Assembly: GCA_027487315.1 (NCBI GenBank)
Contig: JAIYDW010000244.1
Span: forward strand, 1 to 64,000
From: Verrucomicrobiaceae bacterium
GTDB lineage: Bacteria; Verrucomicrobiota; Verrucomicrobiia; Verrucomicrobiales; Verrucomicrobiaceae
Length of the DNA: 64,000 nt
Direction of reading: 5' to 3'
Shown: positions 42,477-52,324 of the stretch, one piece after another
Layout: every line of letters starts with the position of its first letter
Numbering within the stretch: position 1 is the first letter of the stretch
Program-made: the position numbers and the translations under genes
The notes under the pieces: model-generated
Seen by the model: only the letters and a program-made list of their open reading frames with translations
Database searches by the model: none
What the model was told of the DNA's origin: nothing

Positions 42477-45266
42477 ATGACCGAACGCGAATACCAGCGC
42501 AACCTCCAGCGCATCATCGACCGCATCTTCGGTCCCATCGGAGACAAACCCCGCAGCCGCACCGACCTCCTCCGCCTCAGCAAACAATACCTCCGCCTCA
42601 AGGAAACCCGCATTCGCATGCGCCATGACACCGGCCTCTCCGGTAGCGAACTCTGCCGCATGCGCTCGGACATGATCGACCAGCTCATCCGCACCCTCTG
42701 GCAGCACTCCCTCCTTTCCCTCCCCGAAAAACAACGCGCCACCCTCCAGCTCTCACTCTGCGCCCACGGCGGCTACGGCCGCCGCGTCATGTCACCAGGC
42801 AGCGACATCGACCTCACCTTCCTCCTCCCCGGCAACTCATCCAACGTCTCCCCCGAAATTGCCGAACTCATCCGCCAGTTCCTCATGCTCCTCTACGACG
42901 TCCGCTTCAAAGTCGGCCACGGCGTCCGTTCCGTCGGCGACTGCATGCGTCTCGCCAACGAAAGCATGGAAACCAAAACTGCCCTCATGGAGTTGCGCCA
43001 ACTCTGCGGCGACACCCTCGCCTACGACCAGTTCCGCGCCCGCTTCGACAAAGAATGCATGAAAGGCCAGGAAACCGCTTTCCTCCGCCTCCGCCAGCAG
43101 GACCTCGCCACCCGCCACAGCAAATTCGGCAACACCCCCTTCGTTCAGGAACCCCACGTCAAAAACGGCTGCGGCGGCCTCCGCGACTACCAGAACCTCA
43201 TCTGGATGAGCTACGCCAAATACCGCTCCCTCAAACCCAGGGACCTCATCGAAAAAGGCCTCATCTCCGCCGCCGGCTGGAAGGAAGTCTCCAAAGCTTA
43301 CGACTTCATCCTCCGCACCCGCAACGCCATGCACTACGCCGAGCGCCGCTGCGAAGACCAGCTCACCCTCCGCCTCCAGGGCGTCGTCGCCACCCAACTC
43401 GGCTACAAACAAAAACGCGTCCTCAACCGCATCGAAGCCTTCATGCGGGACTACTACACCGCCACCCGCGACATCCTCCAGCGCTCCAGCGAAATCATGG
43501 ACCGCTTCCACCTCCAGGACGTCGACGCCGAAGCCAAAAAACGCCGCCCCCTCGCCTTCCTCGCCCGCAACCGCGTCGCCAAAGTCTCCAAGTTCGACAG
43601 CTTCATCGCCCGCAACGAACGCATCTTCCCCGAAGACCCCAACCTCTTCAAAGACGACCCCCACCGCCTCATCCGCCTCTTCGCCCACACCCAGCAGCGC
43701 CACCTCCGCCTCAGCCCCGAACTCTTCCAGCTCGTCCAGGAAAGCTTCCGCCTCGTCAACGCCTCCTTCCGCTACCAGAAATCCGTTCGCGACACCTTCC
43801 TCTCCATCCTCTCCCGCAAAGGCGACGTCGGCCGCACCCTCCGCCAAATGCACCGCGTCGGCTTCCTCGGCCGCCTCGTCCCCGAATTCGGCGCCCTCAC
43901 CTGCCTCGTCCAGCACGAATTCTTCCACCAATACACCGCCGACGAACACACCCTCCGCACCATCGAAATGCTCGACGGCCTCTCCGGCGAACCCAACCTC
44001 GCCCTCGCCTTCTACCAAAAACTCTGGCGCAGCATCGACGAACCCTGGATCCTCTACCTTGCCCTCCTCATGCATGACACCGGGCGCGCCGCCAACGCCA
44101 AAAGCCACGACGACGAAAGCGTCATCCTCGCCAACGCCGTCTGCCGCCGCTTCGTCATCAAAGGCCCCCAGCGCCAGCTCCTCATCTTCCTGGTGGACAA
44201 CCACCTCCTCATGTACCGCACCGCCACCGGCAAAAACCTCGAAGACCCCCGCGTCGTCGAAGAATTCGCCGGCATCATCCGCACCCAGGCCAACTTGGAC
44301 ACCCTCCTCGTCATGACCTACGCCGACTCCAAAGGCACCTCCACCCAAAGCTGGTCCGGTTACAAAGAAGCCTCCATCCGCCGCCTCTACCACCTCACCA
44401 CCGAATTCCTCAACGCCCCGGCCGACTTCATGGAGCGCGCTGCCGCACCCGTCCACGAACTCCGGGACGCCGTCATCAAAAAACTCGGCGCCGGCTGGTC
44501 CGAAGAACTCAAAGCCCACTTCGAGGGCATGCCCCCGGCCTACTTCAACTTCCTCGACGCCGAAACCGTCGTCGCCCACCTCCGCCAGTTCCGCGCCTTC
44601 TTCGTCCACCTCACCGAGGAGCACTCCTCCAGCGGCCTCCTCCCCATCGTCACCTGGAAAGATCTCCCCGAACAAGGTTGCTCCGAAATCACCCTCACCT
44701 GTTGGGACCGCCCCCAACTCCTCGCCCGTGTCGCCGGCGCCCTCGCCGCCCAAAGCATCAACATCCTCGGCGCCGACCTCTACCGCCGCAGCGACGACCT
44801 CGTCCTCGACACCTTCCGCGTCTGCAACACCAACTTCGCCCCCGTCACCTCCAAAAACGCCCGCCTCCGCTTCGAACAGGACCTCAACAACTCCTTCCTC
44901 GACACCCAGTTCGACTTCAGCAAAGCCATCACCCCCCAGAAAAAACCCTCCCCCGAGTTCGAAGCCATGCTCGCTGAGATCCCACAGCGCATCTTCATCG
45001 ACACCACCGTCTCCCCCGACGAAACCATCATCGAACTCCAAGCCGTTGACCGCCTCGGCCTCCTCTACGACGTCCTCAAAACCATCGGCAAATACCGCCA
45101 CAACGTCACCCACGCCCGCATCAACACCGAAAAAGGCGTCGCTGTCGACGCCATCTACATCCGCAACGCCCAAGGCCAAAAAATCACCTCCCCCACCGAA
45201 CTCAGCACCCTCGCCAAAGCCCTCGCCAAAGCCATACAAGGCGAAATCGCCACCGCCATCCGCTAA
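42477..45266 (+). CDS. glnD: PII uridylyltransferase/uridylyl-removing enzyme
   Basis: 929 residues with the full GlnD layout. The nucleotidyltransferase domain has CAHGGYGRRVMSPGSDIDLTFLL (about 98-120; G-S-D-I-D metal site), and PHVKNGCGGLRDYQNLIW is typical of the family. The HD domain has FHQYTADEHTLRTIEML and YLALLMHDTGRAANAKSHDDES (about 480-545). Two C-terminal ACT domains follow (SEITLTCWDRPQLLARVAGALAA, about 735; ETIIELQAVDRLGLLYDVLKTIG, about 845). It uridylylates PII when glutamine is low and removes UMP when it is high. No glnB or glnK is in the window. The initial MSPGSDIDL is slightly unlike the common HPYSDIDL, but both metal aspartates are present. Confidence 0.95.
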   Translation: MTEREYQRNLQRIIDRIFGPIGDKPRSRTDLLRLSKQYLRLKETRIRMRHDTGLSGSELCRMRSDMIDQLIRTLWQHSLLSLPEKQRATLQLSLCAHGGYGRRVMSPGSDIDLTFLLPGNSSNVSPEIAELIRQFLMLLYDVRFKVGHGVRSVGDCMRLANESMETKTALMELRQLCGDTLAYDQFRARFDKECMKGQETAFLRLRQQDLATRHSKFGNTPFVQEPHVKNGCGGLRDYQNLIWMSYAKYRSLKPRDLIEKGLISAAGWKEVSKAYDFILRTRNAMHYAERRCEDQLTLRLQGVVATQLGYKQKRVLNRIEAFMRDYYTATRDILQRSSEIMDRFHLQDVDAEAKKRRPLAFLARNRVAKVSKFDSFIARNERIFPEDPNLFKDDPHRLIRLFAHTQQRHLRLSPELFQLVQESFRLVNASFRYQKSVRDTFLSILSRKGDVGRTLRQMHRVGFLGRLVPEFGALTCLVQHEFFHQYTADEHTLRTIEMLDGLSGEPNLALAFYQKLWRSIDEPWILYLALLMHDTGRAANAKSHDDESVILANAVCRRFVIKGPQRQLLIFLVDNHLLMYRTATGKNLEDPRVVEEFAGIIRTQANLDTLLVMTYADSKGTSTQSWSGYKEASIRRLYHLTTEFLNAPADFMERAAAPVHELRDAVIKKLGAGWSEELKAHFEGMPPAYFNFLDAETVVAHLRQFRAFFVHLTEEHSSSGLLPIVTWKDLPEQGCSEITLTCWDRPQLLARVAGALAAQSINILGADLYRRSDDLVLDTFRVCNTNFAPVTSKNARLRFEQDLNNSFLDTQFDFSKAITPQKKPSPEFEAMLAEIPQRIFIDTTVSPDETIIELQAVDRLGLLYDVLKTIGKYRHNVTHARINTEKGVAVDAIYIRNAQGQKITSPTELSTLAKALAKAIQGEIATAIR

Positions 45267-45335
45267 ACGGCAACCCCAGTGCTCCGCTCACCGCCCCCTC
45301 CCAAAAAAGTGAGAGCGTGAGTCCCCAAATGTACC

Positions 45336-45352
45336 ACGCCTGTCCCAGGCGT
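45336..45352. terminator. Stem-loop between convergent glnD and the next gene
   Basis: ACGCCTG / CAGGCGT closes a 3-base loop in the 95-base gap between the two convergent genes. There is no U-tract on either side, though AAAAAA lies upstream at about 45303. It may serve both directions. It also resembles short GC-rich intergenic hairpins that recur in this phylum. Confidence 0.4.
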
Positions 45353-45361
45353 CCCTCTGCG

Positions 45362-46099
45362 TCACGGTGTCACCAACCGCGCCGTCACCAGACACAACAC
45401 GCGCAATGCATGATTCGGTGACCCATCCTCGTTCGGAGGCGTGTTCATCCCGCACAGCGCCGTGCCGCCCGGCCGCATCGCCACCGCCGTTGTGTTTTTC
45501 ATGGAGTAAAACTCGGGCATCGACTGCACCTCCCTTTCACCCGTATCATGGGGCAGGGTCATGATGGCTTTGTCACCCAAATGAATCACCGCTTCAGGGG
45601 CGAGATTGAGATCAATGATCGTGCCATCGGGGGAAAGCACAGGGTCCACTTCCAATCGAACACCCACAGGACGCATTTCAAAACTCGACGCCGAAACCAG
45701 GTCCACAGCAGTCAGTCCTGCCGGAACGGGAGGACTATTGCTATCACGTCCTTTGGCACCCGTGTACTCGGTGGGGTAGATATGTTCCTGGACCGACTCA
45801 CAGGTGGCTCGCTGTCCGCTCTTGGTGGACACACTGATCGAACCCACAAGCTTGCCTTTGCCCTCTTTGACCAGATGGATCATCGTTTCATGCCAGGCCA
45901 GACTCGTCGTCGGCGCGTCTTTCCCATGCAACAGGGCCCCAGCGTCTTCGGCAGCCATTTGCACATAGTCCACGGTGATCTCGATCAACGGCGACACAGT
46001 TTCAGCCTTTGTCCCGTTCGGCGCAAACGGATCGGCCGCATGGATGGCCGAGATGAATAAGAAGGAGGCGCTGGCTAGCAGGATGGCAGGGGTTTTCAT
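45362..46099 (-). CDS. Secreted protein with secretin-like beta domain
   Basis: 245 residues with a signal peptide (MKTPAILLASASFLFISAIHA). The mature part opens VSPLIEITVDYVQMAAEDAG, a strand-helix start like that of secretin N-domains. It later has MRPVGVRLEVDPVLSPDGTIIDLNLAPEAV, which matches the amphipathic strand pair of type II/III secretin C domains (V-G-x-x-L-x-V-x-P-x-x-x-x-D-G-x-I-x-L). The conserved gate and membrane-strand regions are missing, so it cannot form a full secretin channel. It lies 15 bases downstream of the DUF1549-type gene and is probably co-transcribed. The function is unknown. Confidence 0.7.
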   Translation of the reverse strand: MKTPAILLASASFLFISAIHAADPFAPNGTKAETVSPLIEITVDYVQMAAEDAGALLHGKDAPTTSLAWHETMIHLVKEGKGKLVGSISVSTKSGQRATCESVQEHIYPTEYTGAKGRDSNSPPVPAGLTAVDLVSASSFEMRPVGVRLEVDPVLSPDGTIIDLNLAPEAVIHLGDKAIMTLPHDTGEREVQSMPEFYSMKNTTAVAMRPGGTALCGMNTPPNEDGSPNHALRVLCLVTARLVTP

Positions 46100-46114
46100 G
46101 GTGGGATTGGAGGA

Positions 46115-47977
46115 TCAGGGTTGGAACAAAAATTCAGCGCTGTTGATCAGCGACCACGCCAGTTCAGCGGGACCGAACTCACGAGCAAACAAAAAGGCGC
46201 TAGCCTGCTCAGCCTTCTCAGGCTGGCGACCGAGCACGGTCAAGTAAAGAGTCTCCACCTGCCGCTCCAGACTGTCCAGTCCAGCCGCCCCACCACTGCG
46301 CATGGCCAGTTCCTCCGCCGCCCGTCGCACACGCACGTCCTCTTGGAAAAAGCGCGCCACCGAAAAAGAAATCACCGCCAGACTTTCATCCGCCCACTCG
46401 CGCGATCCACGACCCAGCACCCGCAGCGCATGGTTCTCCTCCGGCACTTGCGGAAGATCGACAGACCTTGACTCCCCCGCCGACTCGGGCAGCCAGGACA
46501 CCAAAGCATCCCACACCACCTCGGCAGGCAATCGCCGAATCTGTGGCGCGTGCAAAGGCACTGCAGCATACGGCTGGGGTCCTTGCCCTACGCGTTGATA
46601 AGCCTCCGTCCGCGCCAGCACGCGCTGAAACTCCCGCAGGTCCATCTTGCATCGACTCAGAGATTGCATCACAGCCTGAAACCAACGCTCCTCAAGCCAC
46701 TCAGGCTGTAACCTTGCATAGTCACCCCCGTTCGGCGGCGAGTCACAGCTTTGCAATCGGACCGCTTCGGTGGCAGAAACCCTTGCCGTTGCCGACTCCC
46801 TCCACGCCACCTGCGCCTCATTCCGCAAAGGCCCAAACAGCCACTCCCAAACGCGCAACGCTGTCGCCGCAGTGAACCGAGGATTCGCCCGTTCCGTCCA
46901 CCAGTGCGCCAGTCCCTGCATCCCCTCTTTGATCCCCCTTTCGCCTGCGGGCGGAGGCCTGCTCCATCGCAAAGCCCGAGCCGCCACCAGTTCGCCCGCT
47001 TTTCCATCCCGATACGCATAACGTTCTGGCAAAGGCAGACCCAGGAAGGGCTGATTCCGCGCCACGCTCAAGGTCTCCCCCATAGCCAGGGGCCGCAGTG
47101 GATCAGGCGTGAGCGCCGCATCAGGCCAGAGTTGACCAGGCGATATCGTGACCAAAACCTTTTGCCGATTCACTTCACTGTTTCGGCGACCTACCGGCGT
47201 GGCCGATGGCAGGATCGTTCGTGATCGGTTCGCTGCACTCGCCCGCACTCTCTCCGCCACCTGAGTCGTCCCTTTGCTACGCTCGACTTTCACCGCTCCA
47301 AAGCACGCAGCGAACTGCGTTACCCCCATCTGCGTCCAATTCTCAAAGGGATGGTCATGGCAATGCGCACAGTGCAGGTTCTCTCCCAAAAAAGCCCTCA
47401 CCAGTTCTGTCGCCGTCACCTTCAATTCCCCGCCATCCCGCACCAGCAGCCCCACTGCCGGATTCGAAGCCACACTTCCCTCGGCTATCAGCAGCTTTTG
47501 CAACAATTCATCAAAAGGCGTCTGCATGCGCATCTCCGCCTTGAGCCAATCAATGTAACCCTGCTGCGACTCCCCCAAAACGCCATCCTTCACCCGGAGC
47601 GCGTCCGCCAGCCGCTGAAACCGCCACTCATCCGCCCCCGCCTCCAGCAGCAGCCGATCCACCAACCGCGCCCGCTTGTCCGCAGCCGCATCCACTAGAA
47701 AAGCCCGCACCTCCTCCGCCTCCGGCAACCGACCCGCCAAATCAACGCTGGCCCGCCGTAAAAACACCTCATCACCAACCCGCTCCGGCAACTCCTTCAC
47801 CGAATCCTGCGCCACCTGTCGCTGCTTCTCCCACTGCAACCGCAGTGCCGCATCAATCCTCCCCGCCTCCCCCGCAACTTCAGTCTCGCTAAGTCGAAAT
47901 TCCGTCCCTGCCATTCCCGGCACTGCCAGCAAAAAGCTTCCAAGGAAAACAAACCGAACCACATCCATCGCCTTCAT
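46115..47977 (-). CDS. DUF1549/DUF1553 secreted protein with CxxCH
   Basis: About 620 residues from the ATG at 47977 (MKAMDVVRFVFLGSFLLAVPGMAG, a signal peptide); the longer frame to 48043 lacks support. DUF1549 features are FLRRASVDLAGRLPEAEEVRAFL, RLVDRLLLEAGADEWRFQRLADALR, and a heme-type LHCAHCHDHPFENWTQ (CAHCH). DUF1553 features follow: WWTERANPRFTAATALRVWEWLFG and LREFQRVLARTEAYQR. There is no N-terminal PSCyt1 domain, so it is shorter than the 1026-residue protein at 11387. No DUF1501 gene is beside it; its neighbour is the secretin-like gene. Codons end mainly in G, unlike the paralogue on the plus strand. Confidence 0.88.
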   Translation of the reverse strand: MKAMDVVRFVFLGSFLLAVPGMAGTEFRLSETEVAGEAGRIDAALRLQWEKQRQVAQDSVKELPERVGDEVFLRRASVDLAGRLPEAEEVRAFLVDAAADKRARLVDRLLLEAGADEWRFQRLADALRVKDGVLGESQQGYIDWLKAEMRMQTPFDELLQKLLIAEGSVASNPAVGLLVRDGGELKVTATELVRAFLGENLHCAHCHDHPFENWTQMGVTQFAACFGAVKVERSKGTTQVAERVRASAANRSRTILPSATPVGRRNSEVNRQKVLVTISPGQLWPDAALTPDPLRPLAMGETLSVARNQPFLGLPLPERYAYRDGKAGELVAARALRWSRPPPAGERGIKEGMQGLAHWWTERANPRFTAATALRVWEWLFGPLRNEAQVAWRESATARVSATEAVRLQSCDSPPNGGDYARLQPEWLEERWFQAVMQSLSRCKMDLREFQRVLARTEAYQRVGQGPQPYAAVPLHAPQIRRLPAEVVWDALVSWLPESAGESRSVDLPQVPEENHALRVLGRGSREWADESLAVISFSVARFFQEDVRVRRAAEELAMRSGGAAGLDSLERQVETLYLTVLGRQPEKAEQASAFLFAREFGPAELAWSLINSAEFLFQP

Positions 47978-48064
47978 GAAACGATCCACCCCCCGCTTCC
48001 TTGGATAAATCTCAAACCCCAACCCCATCCCCCAAAAACCCACGCCCTCCCCTACCCCAAAAAA

Positions 48065-49876
48065 TCACCACCCCGCACCCACAAACGCCGCCCGCAAAAA
48101 CGCCCCCCTCGTCTCTTTCCCCGCCAAATCCGCCTTCACCCCCAGCTTCTCCGCCAGCGCCACCCACCGCTTCCGCGTCACCTCATCCAGCGGCTTCTCC
48201 AACTCCACCGCGTGCCCCGGGTTCGCCTTGTAATACTGCCCGTGCAGATTCTCCCCTCGCTGCCCCGGCTTCTCCGGCATCGGATTCAACCCATGCCAGC
48301 CGCCTGCAACACCCCACCACTGCACCATCGCAAAGTCCGCATCCCCTGGCAGCACATCACTCACATAAATCAGCGCCGACTCATCCTCAGCCAACCGCTT
48401 TTGCAGTCCCTTCACCTCCACCTTCTGCACCAGCCCGTCACCCTTCGCAGCCATCGCCGCCGCATGACCCGCCGCCTGCCCCAGCGACATCCAAATCGGC
48501 TCCAACCTCAGCGCACAAAACCCCACGTGCGATGACGAAACCGCCACCGGCACCAGCAAATTCTCACAGTCCCCATCCTTCGGCACCAACACCCCGTAGG
48601 GCACCTGATAAGGCGGCACTGCATTGTAAAATTCCCCTCCATGATGCCCTCCAAGTTGCGGCCCCTCATGATTCGTCCCATGACAATTGTTGCCGTAGTC
48701 CCCCATCGCAATCGCATCCCCAAACAGCTTCGCCCGCGCATCCCCCGCCGCATGCTCACTGTCCGCCTGCACATACACATGCTTCCCGATCATCCGCCTC
48801 GCCTCTCGCACATACAACTGCGGCGGCAAATGCCCCGTCTCCACAAACTCATCCTTGCACCACCCCCACGGCGCCGCCATCTCCCGATACTTCATCGGCA
48901 CCGCCTCATCATGCTGCAAAAAATACAGCAGCCCCACATTGTACCTCAAGTGCTCCGCATAAATCTGCCTCCGCGTCACCTCATCCCCTTCCGGCCAGTC
49001 CAAGTTGTAACCCGGCATCGAAAGCCTCACCATCCCCCGTGACACATCGTTGATGTCATACTTCCGGTTCGGCAACGCCGGCAAATGCGCCTTCACAACG
49101 CACCCCGACGGATACCCAAACACCGTCTTAAATTTCCCCTCCTCAAGCATCGGCAACACCGCCAAAAAATCCTCCCGCTTATACCCCTCAGGCGCCTCAA
49201 TCGGCACTCGATTCGCCGGATCATCCGTCGCGCAGAATCGAAAATTGTAAGCCTGCAACTGCTCGTCCGCCACCTCCGGCGCCAGCGACTCCCCATACTG
49301 CATCGCCCCCTCCCTCCCCACATGAAACGGCACCCCCGCCTGCGCCATCAGATCCCCCTCATAACTCCCATCCACAAAAACCTTCGCCTTCACCGTCAAG
49401 CCCTCGCCCGCCTTCGACTCAAACACCGCCTCCATCAGCCGCGCCCCCTGCTTCCCCACCGACTTCAAATGCCACGCTTTCTTCACCTCCACACCCGCCT
49501 GTTCTGCCAACATTCCCTCCAGCACCAAAAGATTCACCTTCGGCTCCCCAAACGTCCCCTCATAACTTGCCTTCACCTGCTCCGAATCCACTCCATACGT
49601 TTTCACGTAATGCGCCTTCACCCGCTGGCTGAACTCCAAAAACGTCCCGCTCAACGACTCCAGCGAATGAAAATCCGTGTGCGACAACCCACTCGTCACC
49701 AGCCCACCCACTCGCTCCGTTGGCTCCACCAACAACACCTTCGCCCCCGACTTCCCCGCCGCCACCGCCGCCGCAATCCCTCCCGGCGTCGCCCCATACA
49801 CCACCACGTCCACAGCCACGCCCTCCGCCCTCACCCAAGAAACCCAAATCAGTCCAAGCCAAATCAATCGCTTCAT
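48065..49876 (-). CDS. Secreted FAD-dependent oxidoreductase
   Basis: About 603 residues from the ATG at 49876 (signal MKRLIWLGLIWVSWVRA). The FAD-binding dinucleotide fold is VDVVVYGATPGGIAAAVAAGKSGAKVLLVEPTERVGGLVTSGL (about 22-63), followed by GMLAEQAGVEVKKAW and VFVDGSYEGDLMAQAGV. VPYGVLVPKDGDCENLLVPVAVSSSHVGFCALRLEPIWMSLGQAAGHAAAMA is the C-terminal FAD-domain return. This is the FAD_oxidored family, widespread in Planctomycetes and Verrucomicrobia as secreted proteins of unknown substrate. It is divergent from the MFS gene at 50017, and the 140-base gap between them holds both promoters and a 7-base repeat. Confidence 0.92.
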   Translation of the reverse strand: MKRLIWLGLIWVSWVRAEGVAVDVVVYGATPGGIAAAVAAGKSGAKVLLVEPTERVGGLVTSGLSHTDFHSLESLSGTFLEFSQRVKAHYVKTYGVDSEQVKASYEGTFGEPKVNLLVLEGMLAEQAGVEVKKAWHLKSVGKQGARLMEAVFESKAGEGLTVKAKVFVDGSYEGDLMAQAGVPFHVGREGAMQYGESLAPEVADEQLQAYNFRFCATDDPANRVPIEAPEGYKREDFLAVLPMLEEGKFKTVFGYPSGCVVKAHLPALPNRKYDINDVSRGMVRLSMPGYNLDWPEGDEVTRRQIYAEHLRYNVGLLYFLQHDEAVPMKYREMAAPWGWCKDEFVETGHLPPQLYVREARRMIGKHVYVQADSEHAAGDARAKLFGDAIAMGDYGNNCHGTNHEGPQLGGHHGGEFYNAVPPYQVPYGVLVPKDGDCENLLVPVAVSSSHVGFCALRLEPIWMSLGQAAGHAAAMAAKGDGLVQKVEVKGLQKRLAEDESALIYVSDVLPGDADFAMVQWWGVAGGWHGLNPMPEKPGQRGENLHGQYYKANPGHAVELEKPLDEVTRKRWVALAEKLGVKADLAGKETRGAFLRAAFVGAGW

Positions 49877-49986
49877 CACACCCCCACCTAAGCACAACCT
49901 CCCACAAGTTAAAATTCAAATCCATCGCCTCCACAAATTCCTTGCCACCCCCCTCCCCAACCCAAACACTCCCGACACAACAAATC

Positions 49987-50016
49987 GCGAACCGAGAACA
50001 GAAAACAAAATCCCCC
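49987..50016 (+). repeat. 7-base repeats (GAGAACA family) abutting the MFS start
   Basis: GCGAACC, GAGAACA and GAAAACA in register, then AAATCCCCC and the ATG at 50017. The same series, including AAATCC, stands at 14491-14517 upstream of the AsnC-like gene. Confidence 0.8.
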
Positions 50017-51300
50017 ATGCCCCCCACCGCCGTCCGCCATCACATCCTCGCCACCGCCACCGTGGTCGCGTTCCTGATGTACCTGGACCGCATCTGCCTC
50101 GCTCAAATCATCTCCTCAGACTCCTTCCAAAAAAACATCCACCTCTCCCCCGACCAGATCGACTGGGTCAAAGGCAGCTTCTTCTGGGCCTACGCCCTCG
50201 CCCAAGTCCCCGCAGGCTGGCTCAGCGACCGCTTCGGCACTCGCATCCTCGTCACCCTCTACATCGCCCTCTGGTCCTTCTTCACCCTCGCCACCAGCTT
50301 TTCCCTCGGCTTCACCACCCTCCTCCTCACTCGCCTCGGCTGCGGCCTCGCCGAAGCCGGGTACTACCCCGCCAGCTCCAGCCTCCTCACTCGCTGGGCG
50401 CACATCGACGCCCGAGGTTTCGCCAGCAGCCTCATCTCCTGGGGCGGACGCATCGGCGGCGCCATCGCCCCCGGCCTCACCGCCTACCTCATCCTCCAAT
50501 CCGGCGACTGGCGTTGGGCCGGTTGGACCTACGGATTCATCGGCCTCGCCGTCGCCGCCCTCTATTGGACCGTCTTCCGCGACCACCCCCGCCTCCACCC
50601 CCGCTGCAACCCCGCCGAAATCAATCTCCTCGCCGAAGGCCGCGGCGCCTTCCTCCCCACCACCGATCCCCCCCGCCGCTTCCCCCTTCGCCTCGCCTGT
50701 GCCAGCACCACCCTCTGGCTCACCAACATCGTCCAGTTCTTCAACAACATCGGCTGGGCTTTCCTCATCCTCTCCCTCCCCGACTACCTCAAAAAGGTCA
50801 AACACCTCGACGACGGCACCACCGGCCTCATCACCACCGCCGCCCTCACCGTCGGCATCGCCGCACTCCCGCTCGGCGGCCTCATCACCGATCGCCTCAC
50901 CCGGTCTAATGGCAGACGCCTCGGCCGCATGCTCCCCATGGCCCTCACCAAATTCGCCGCCGCCGCCAGCTACACCCTCGCTCTCTACACCGATTCCCCC
51001 TGGGCCATGGCCTTCGCCTTCGGCCTCGTCGCCTTCTTCGCAGACATTGGCCTGCCCGCCATGTGGACCACCCTCCAGGACATCAGTGGCAAACACCAAG
51101 CCCAACTCTTCGGCTGGTCCAACATGTGGGGCAACTTCGGCGCCGGCCTGCAACCCATCCTCTTCACCGCCGTCCTCGCCGCCTACGACACCAATCACGA
51201 CTTCCAGGAAGGCATTTACCTCTGCGCCCTCGCCTTCACCGTCTCCGGCCTCGCCGCCCTCTTCGTCAACGCCGAAAAGCCCGTCACCGACTCCCCTTGA
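50017..51300 (+). CDS. MFS transporter, anion:cation symporter type
   Basis: About 427 residues from the ATG at 50017; the open frame upstream is non-coding. Twelve membrane segments are visible. ATVVAFLMYLDRICLAQII matches the N-Y-x-D-R signature of TM1 in the ACS family (hexuronate, phthalate, D-galactonate and similar acids). WVKGSFFWAYALAQVPAGWLSDRFGTRILVTLY carries the G-x-x-x-D-R-x-G-x-R loop 2-3 motif. LTRLGCGLAEAGYYPASSSLLTRW is typical of the same group (R-x-x-x-G-x-x-E-A). The substrate is probably a sugar acid or other organic anion, but is not decided by sequence. A LysR gene follows after about 110 bases and may control it. Confidence 0.9.
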   Translation: MPPTAVRHHILATATVVAFLMYLDRICLAQIISSDSFQKNIHLSPDQIDWVKGSFFWAYALAQVPAGWLSDRFGTRILVTLYIALWSFFTLATSFSLGFTTLLLTRLGCGLAEAGYYPASSSLLTRWAHIDARGFASSLISWGGRIGGAIAPGLTAYLILQSGDWRWAGWTYGFIGLAVAALYWTVFRDHPRLHPRCNPAEINLLAEGRGAFLPTTDPPRRFPLRLACASTTLWLTNIVQFFNNIGWAFLILSLPDYLKKVKHLDDGTTGLITTAALTVGIAALPLGGLITDRLTRSNGRRLGRMLPMALTKFAAAASYTLALYTDSPWAMAFAFGLVAFFADIGLPAMWTTLQDISGKHQAQLFGWSNMWGNFGAGLQPILFTAVLAAYDTNHDFQEGIYLCALAFTVSGLAALFVNAEKPVTDSP

Positions 51301-51408
51301 CCCTGCGCAGCAACAGTCCCCAAACTTCGACCCGTTCACAGCCTCCACGAACTCTCTCTTTCCCTTCTCTCAGTAGTGTGATTGGATGCCCCTACTCGCT
51401 CCCTCCCC

Positions 51409-52314
51409 ATGGACCTCCGCCACCTTCGCTACTTCCAGGCCGTCGCCGAGGAACTCAGCTTCTCCAAAGCCGCCCGCAAACTCCGCATCGCCCAGCCCGC
51501 CCTCAGCCGCACCGTTCAAGAACTTGAACTCGAACTCGGCTGCCGCCTCATGGACCGCGACCGCCGCAGCGTCCGCCTCACCCCCGCAGGCTCCACCCTC
51601 CTCGAAGAAACCGGCCTCCTCCTCGATCGGCTCGAAGAATCCCTCCGCCGCGTCCGCCGGGCCGCCTCCGGCGAAGACGGCGAACTCCGTCTCGGCTACA
51701 TCGGCCCCCCCACTCGCCCCTTCCTCGGCCCCCTCCTCCTCGAATATCGCAACCGCTTCCCCCGCATCACCGTCATCCTCGAAGAACGCACCCCCGAACG
51801 TGTCTGGGAAATGGTCTCCCGCGGCCGCCTCTCCATCGGCCTCACCCGACCCGTCATCGCCCATGAAGCACTCGACCTAAAATCCCTCACTCTGCGTGAG
51901 GAAACCCTCTGCGCCGTCGTCCCCTCCCAACACCCCTTTGCTCAAGAATCCTCCCTCCCCTGGGAAAAACTCGCCAACCAACCCATCATCCTCCTCGCCC
52001 GCCGCGAAGGCGCCGGCTCCCACGACACCATCCTCGCCGCCTGCCAAAAAGCCGGCTTCACCCCCCGCATCGCCCACACCCCCAGCCTCATCGGCACCAT
52101 CTTGCAATACACCGAAGCCGGCGCCGGCATCGGCATCGTCCCAGAGAGCGTCCTCCCCCTCGATCCCAGCCTCAAACTCCTCCCCCTCACCCCTCATCAC
52201 ACCATCCCCCTCGTCATGGTCTGGTCCAAAGACGGCGACGACCCCGCCGTCATCGCCTTCCGCTCCCTCATCGAATCCCACCTCCAAGCCCAAACCCTCT
52301 GGCCCCATCTTTGA
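51409..52314 (+). CDS. LysR-type transcriptional regulator
   Basis: 301 residues from the ATG at 51409 (MDLRHLRYFQAVAEELSFSKAA); a start at 51382 is also open but adds a foreign leader. The winged HTH occupies residues 1-60 (FSKAARKLRIAQPALSRTVQELELELG, then LMDRDRRSVRLTPAG). The linker helix follows, then the periplasmic-binding-type effector domain (ELRLGYIGPP, TVILEERTPERVWEMVSRGRLSIGL, VVPSQHPFA, GAGIGIVPESV). It resembles the BenM/CatM-like and aromatic-acid-responsive LysR subgroup in layout. The effector is unknown. It is tandem to the MFS gene and is followed after 45 bases by tyrA. Confidence 0.92.
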   Translation: MDLRHLRYFQAVAEELSFSKAARKLRIAQPALSRTVQELELELGCRLMDRDRRSVRLTPAGSTLLEETGLLLDRLEESLRRVRRAASGEDGELRLGYIGPPTRPFLGPLLLEYRNRFPRITVILEERTPERVWEMVSRGRLSIGLTRPVIAHEALDLKSLTLREETLCAVVPSQHPFAQESSLPWEKLANQPIILLARREGAGSHDTILAACQKAGFTPRIAHTPSLIGTILQYTEAGAGIGIVPESVLPLDPSLKLLPLTPHHTIPLVMVWSKDGDDPAVIAFRSLIESHLQAQTLWPHL

Positions 52315-52324
52315 CCCGCTAACC

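Noticed and set aside
42837-45239. 800-residue minus-strand open frame
   Set aside because: Antisense shadow of glnD, low-complexity E/G/V/A composition, no motifs.
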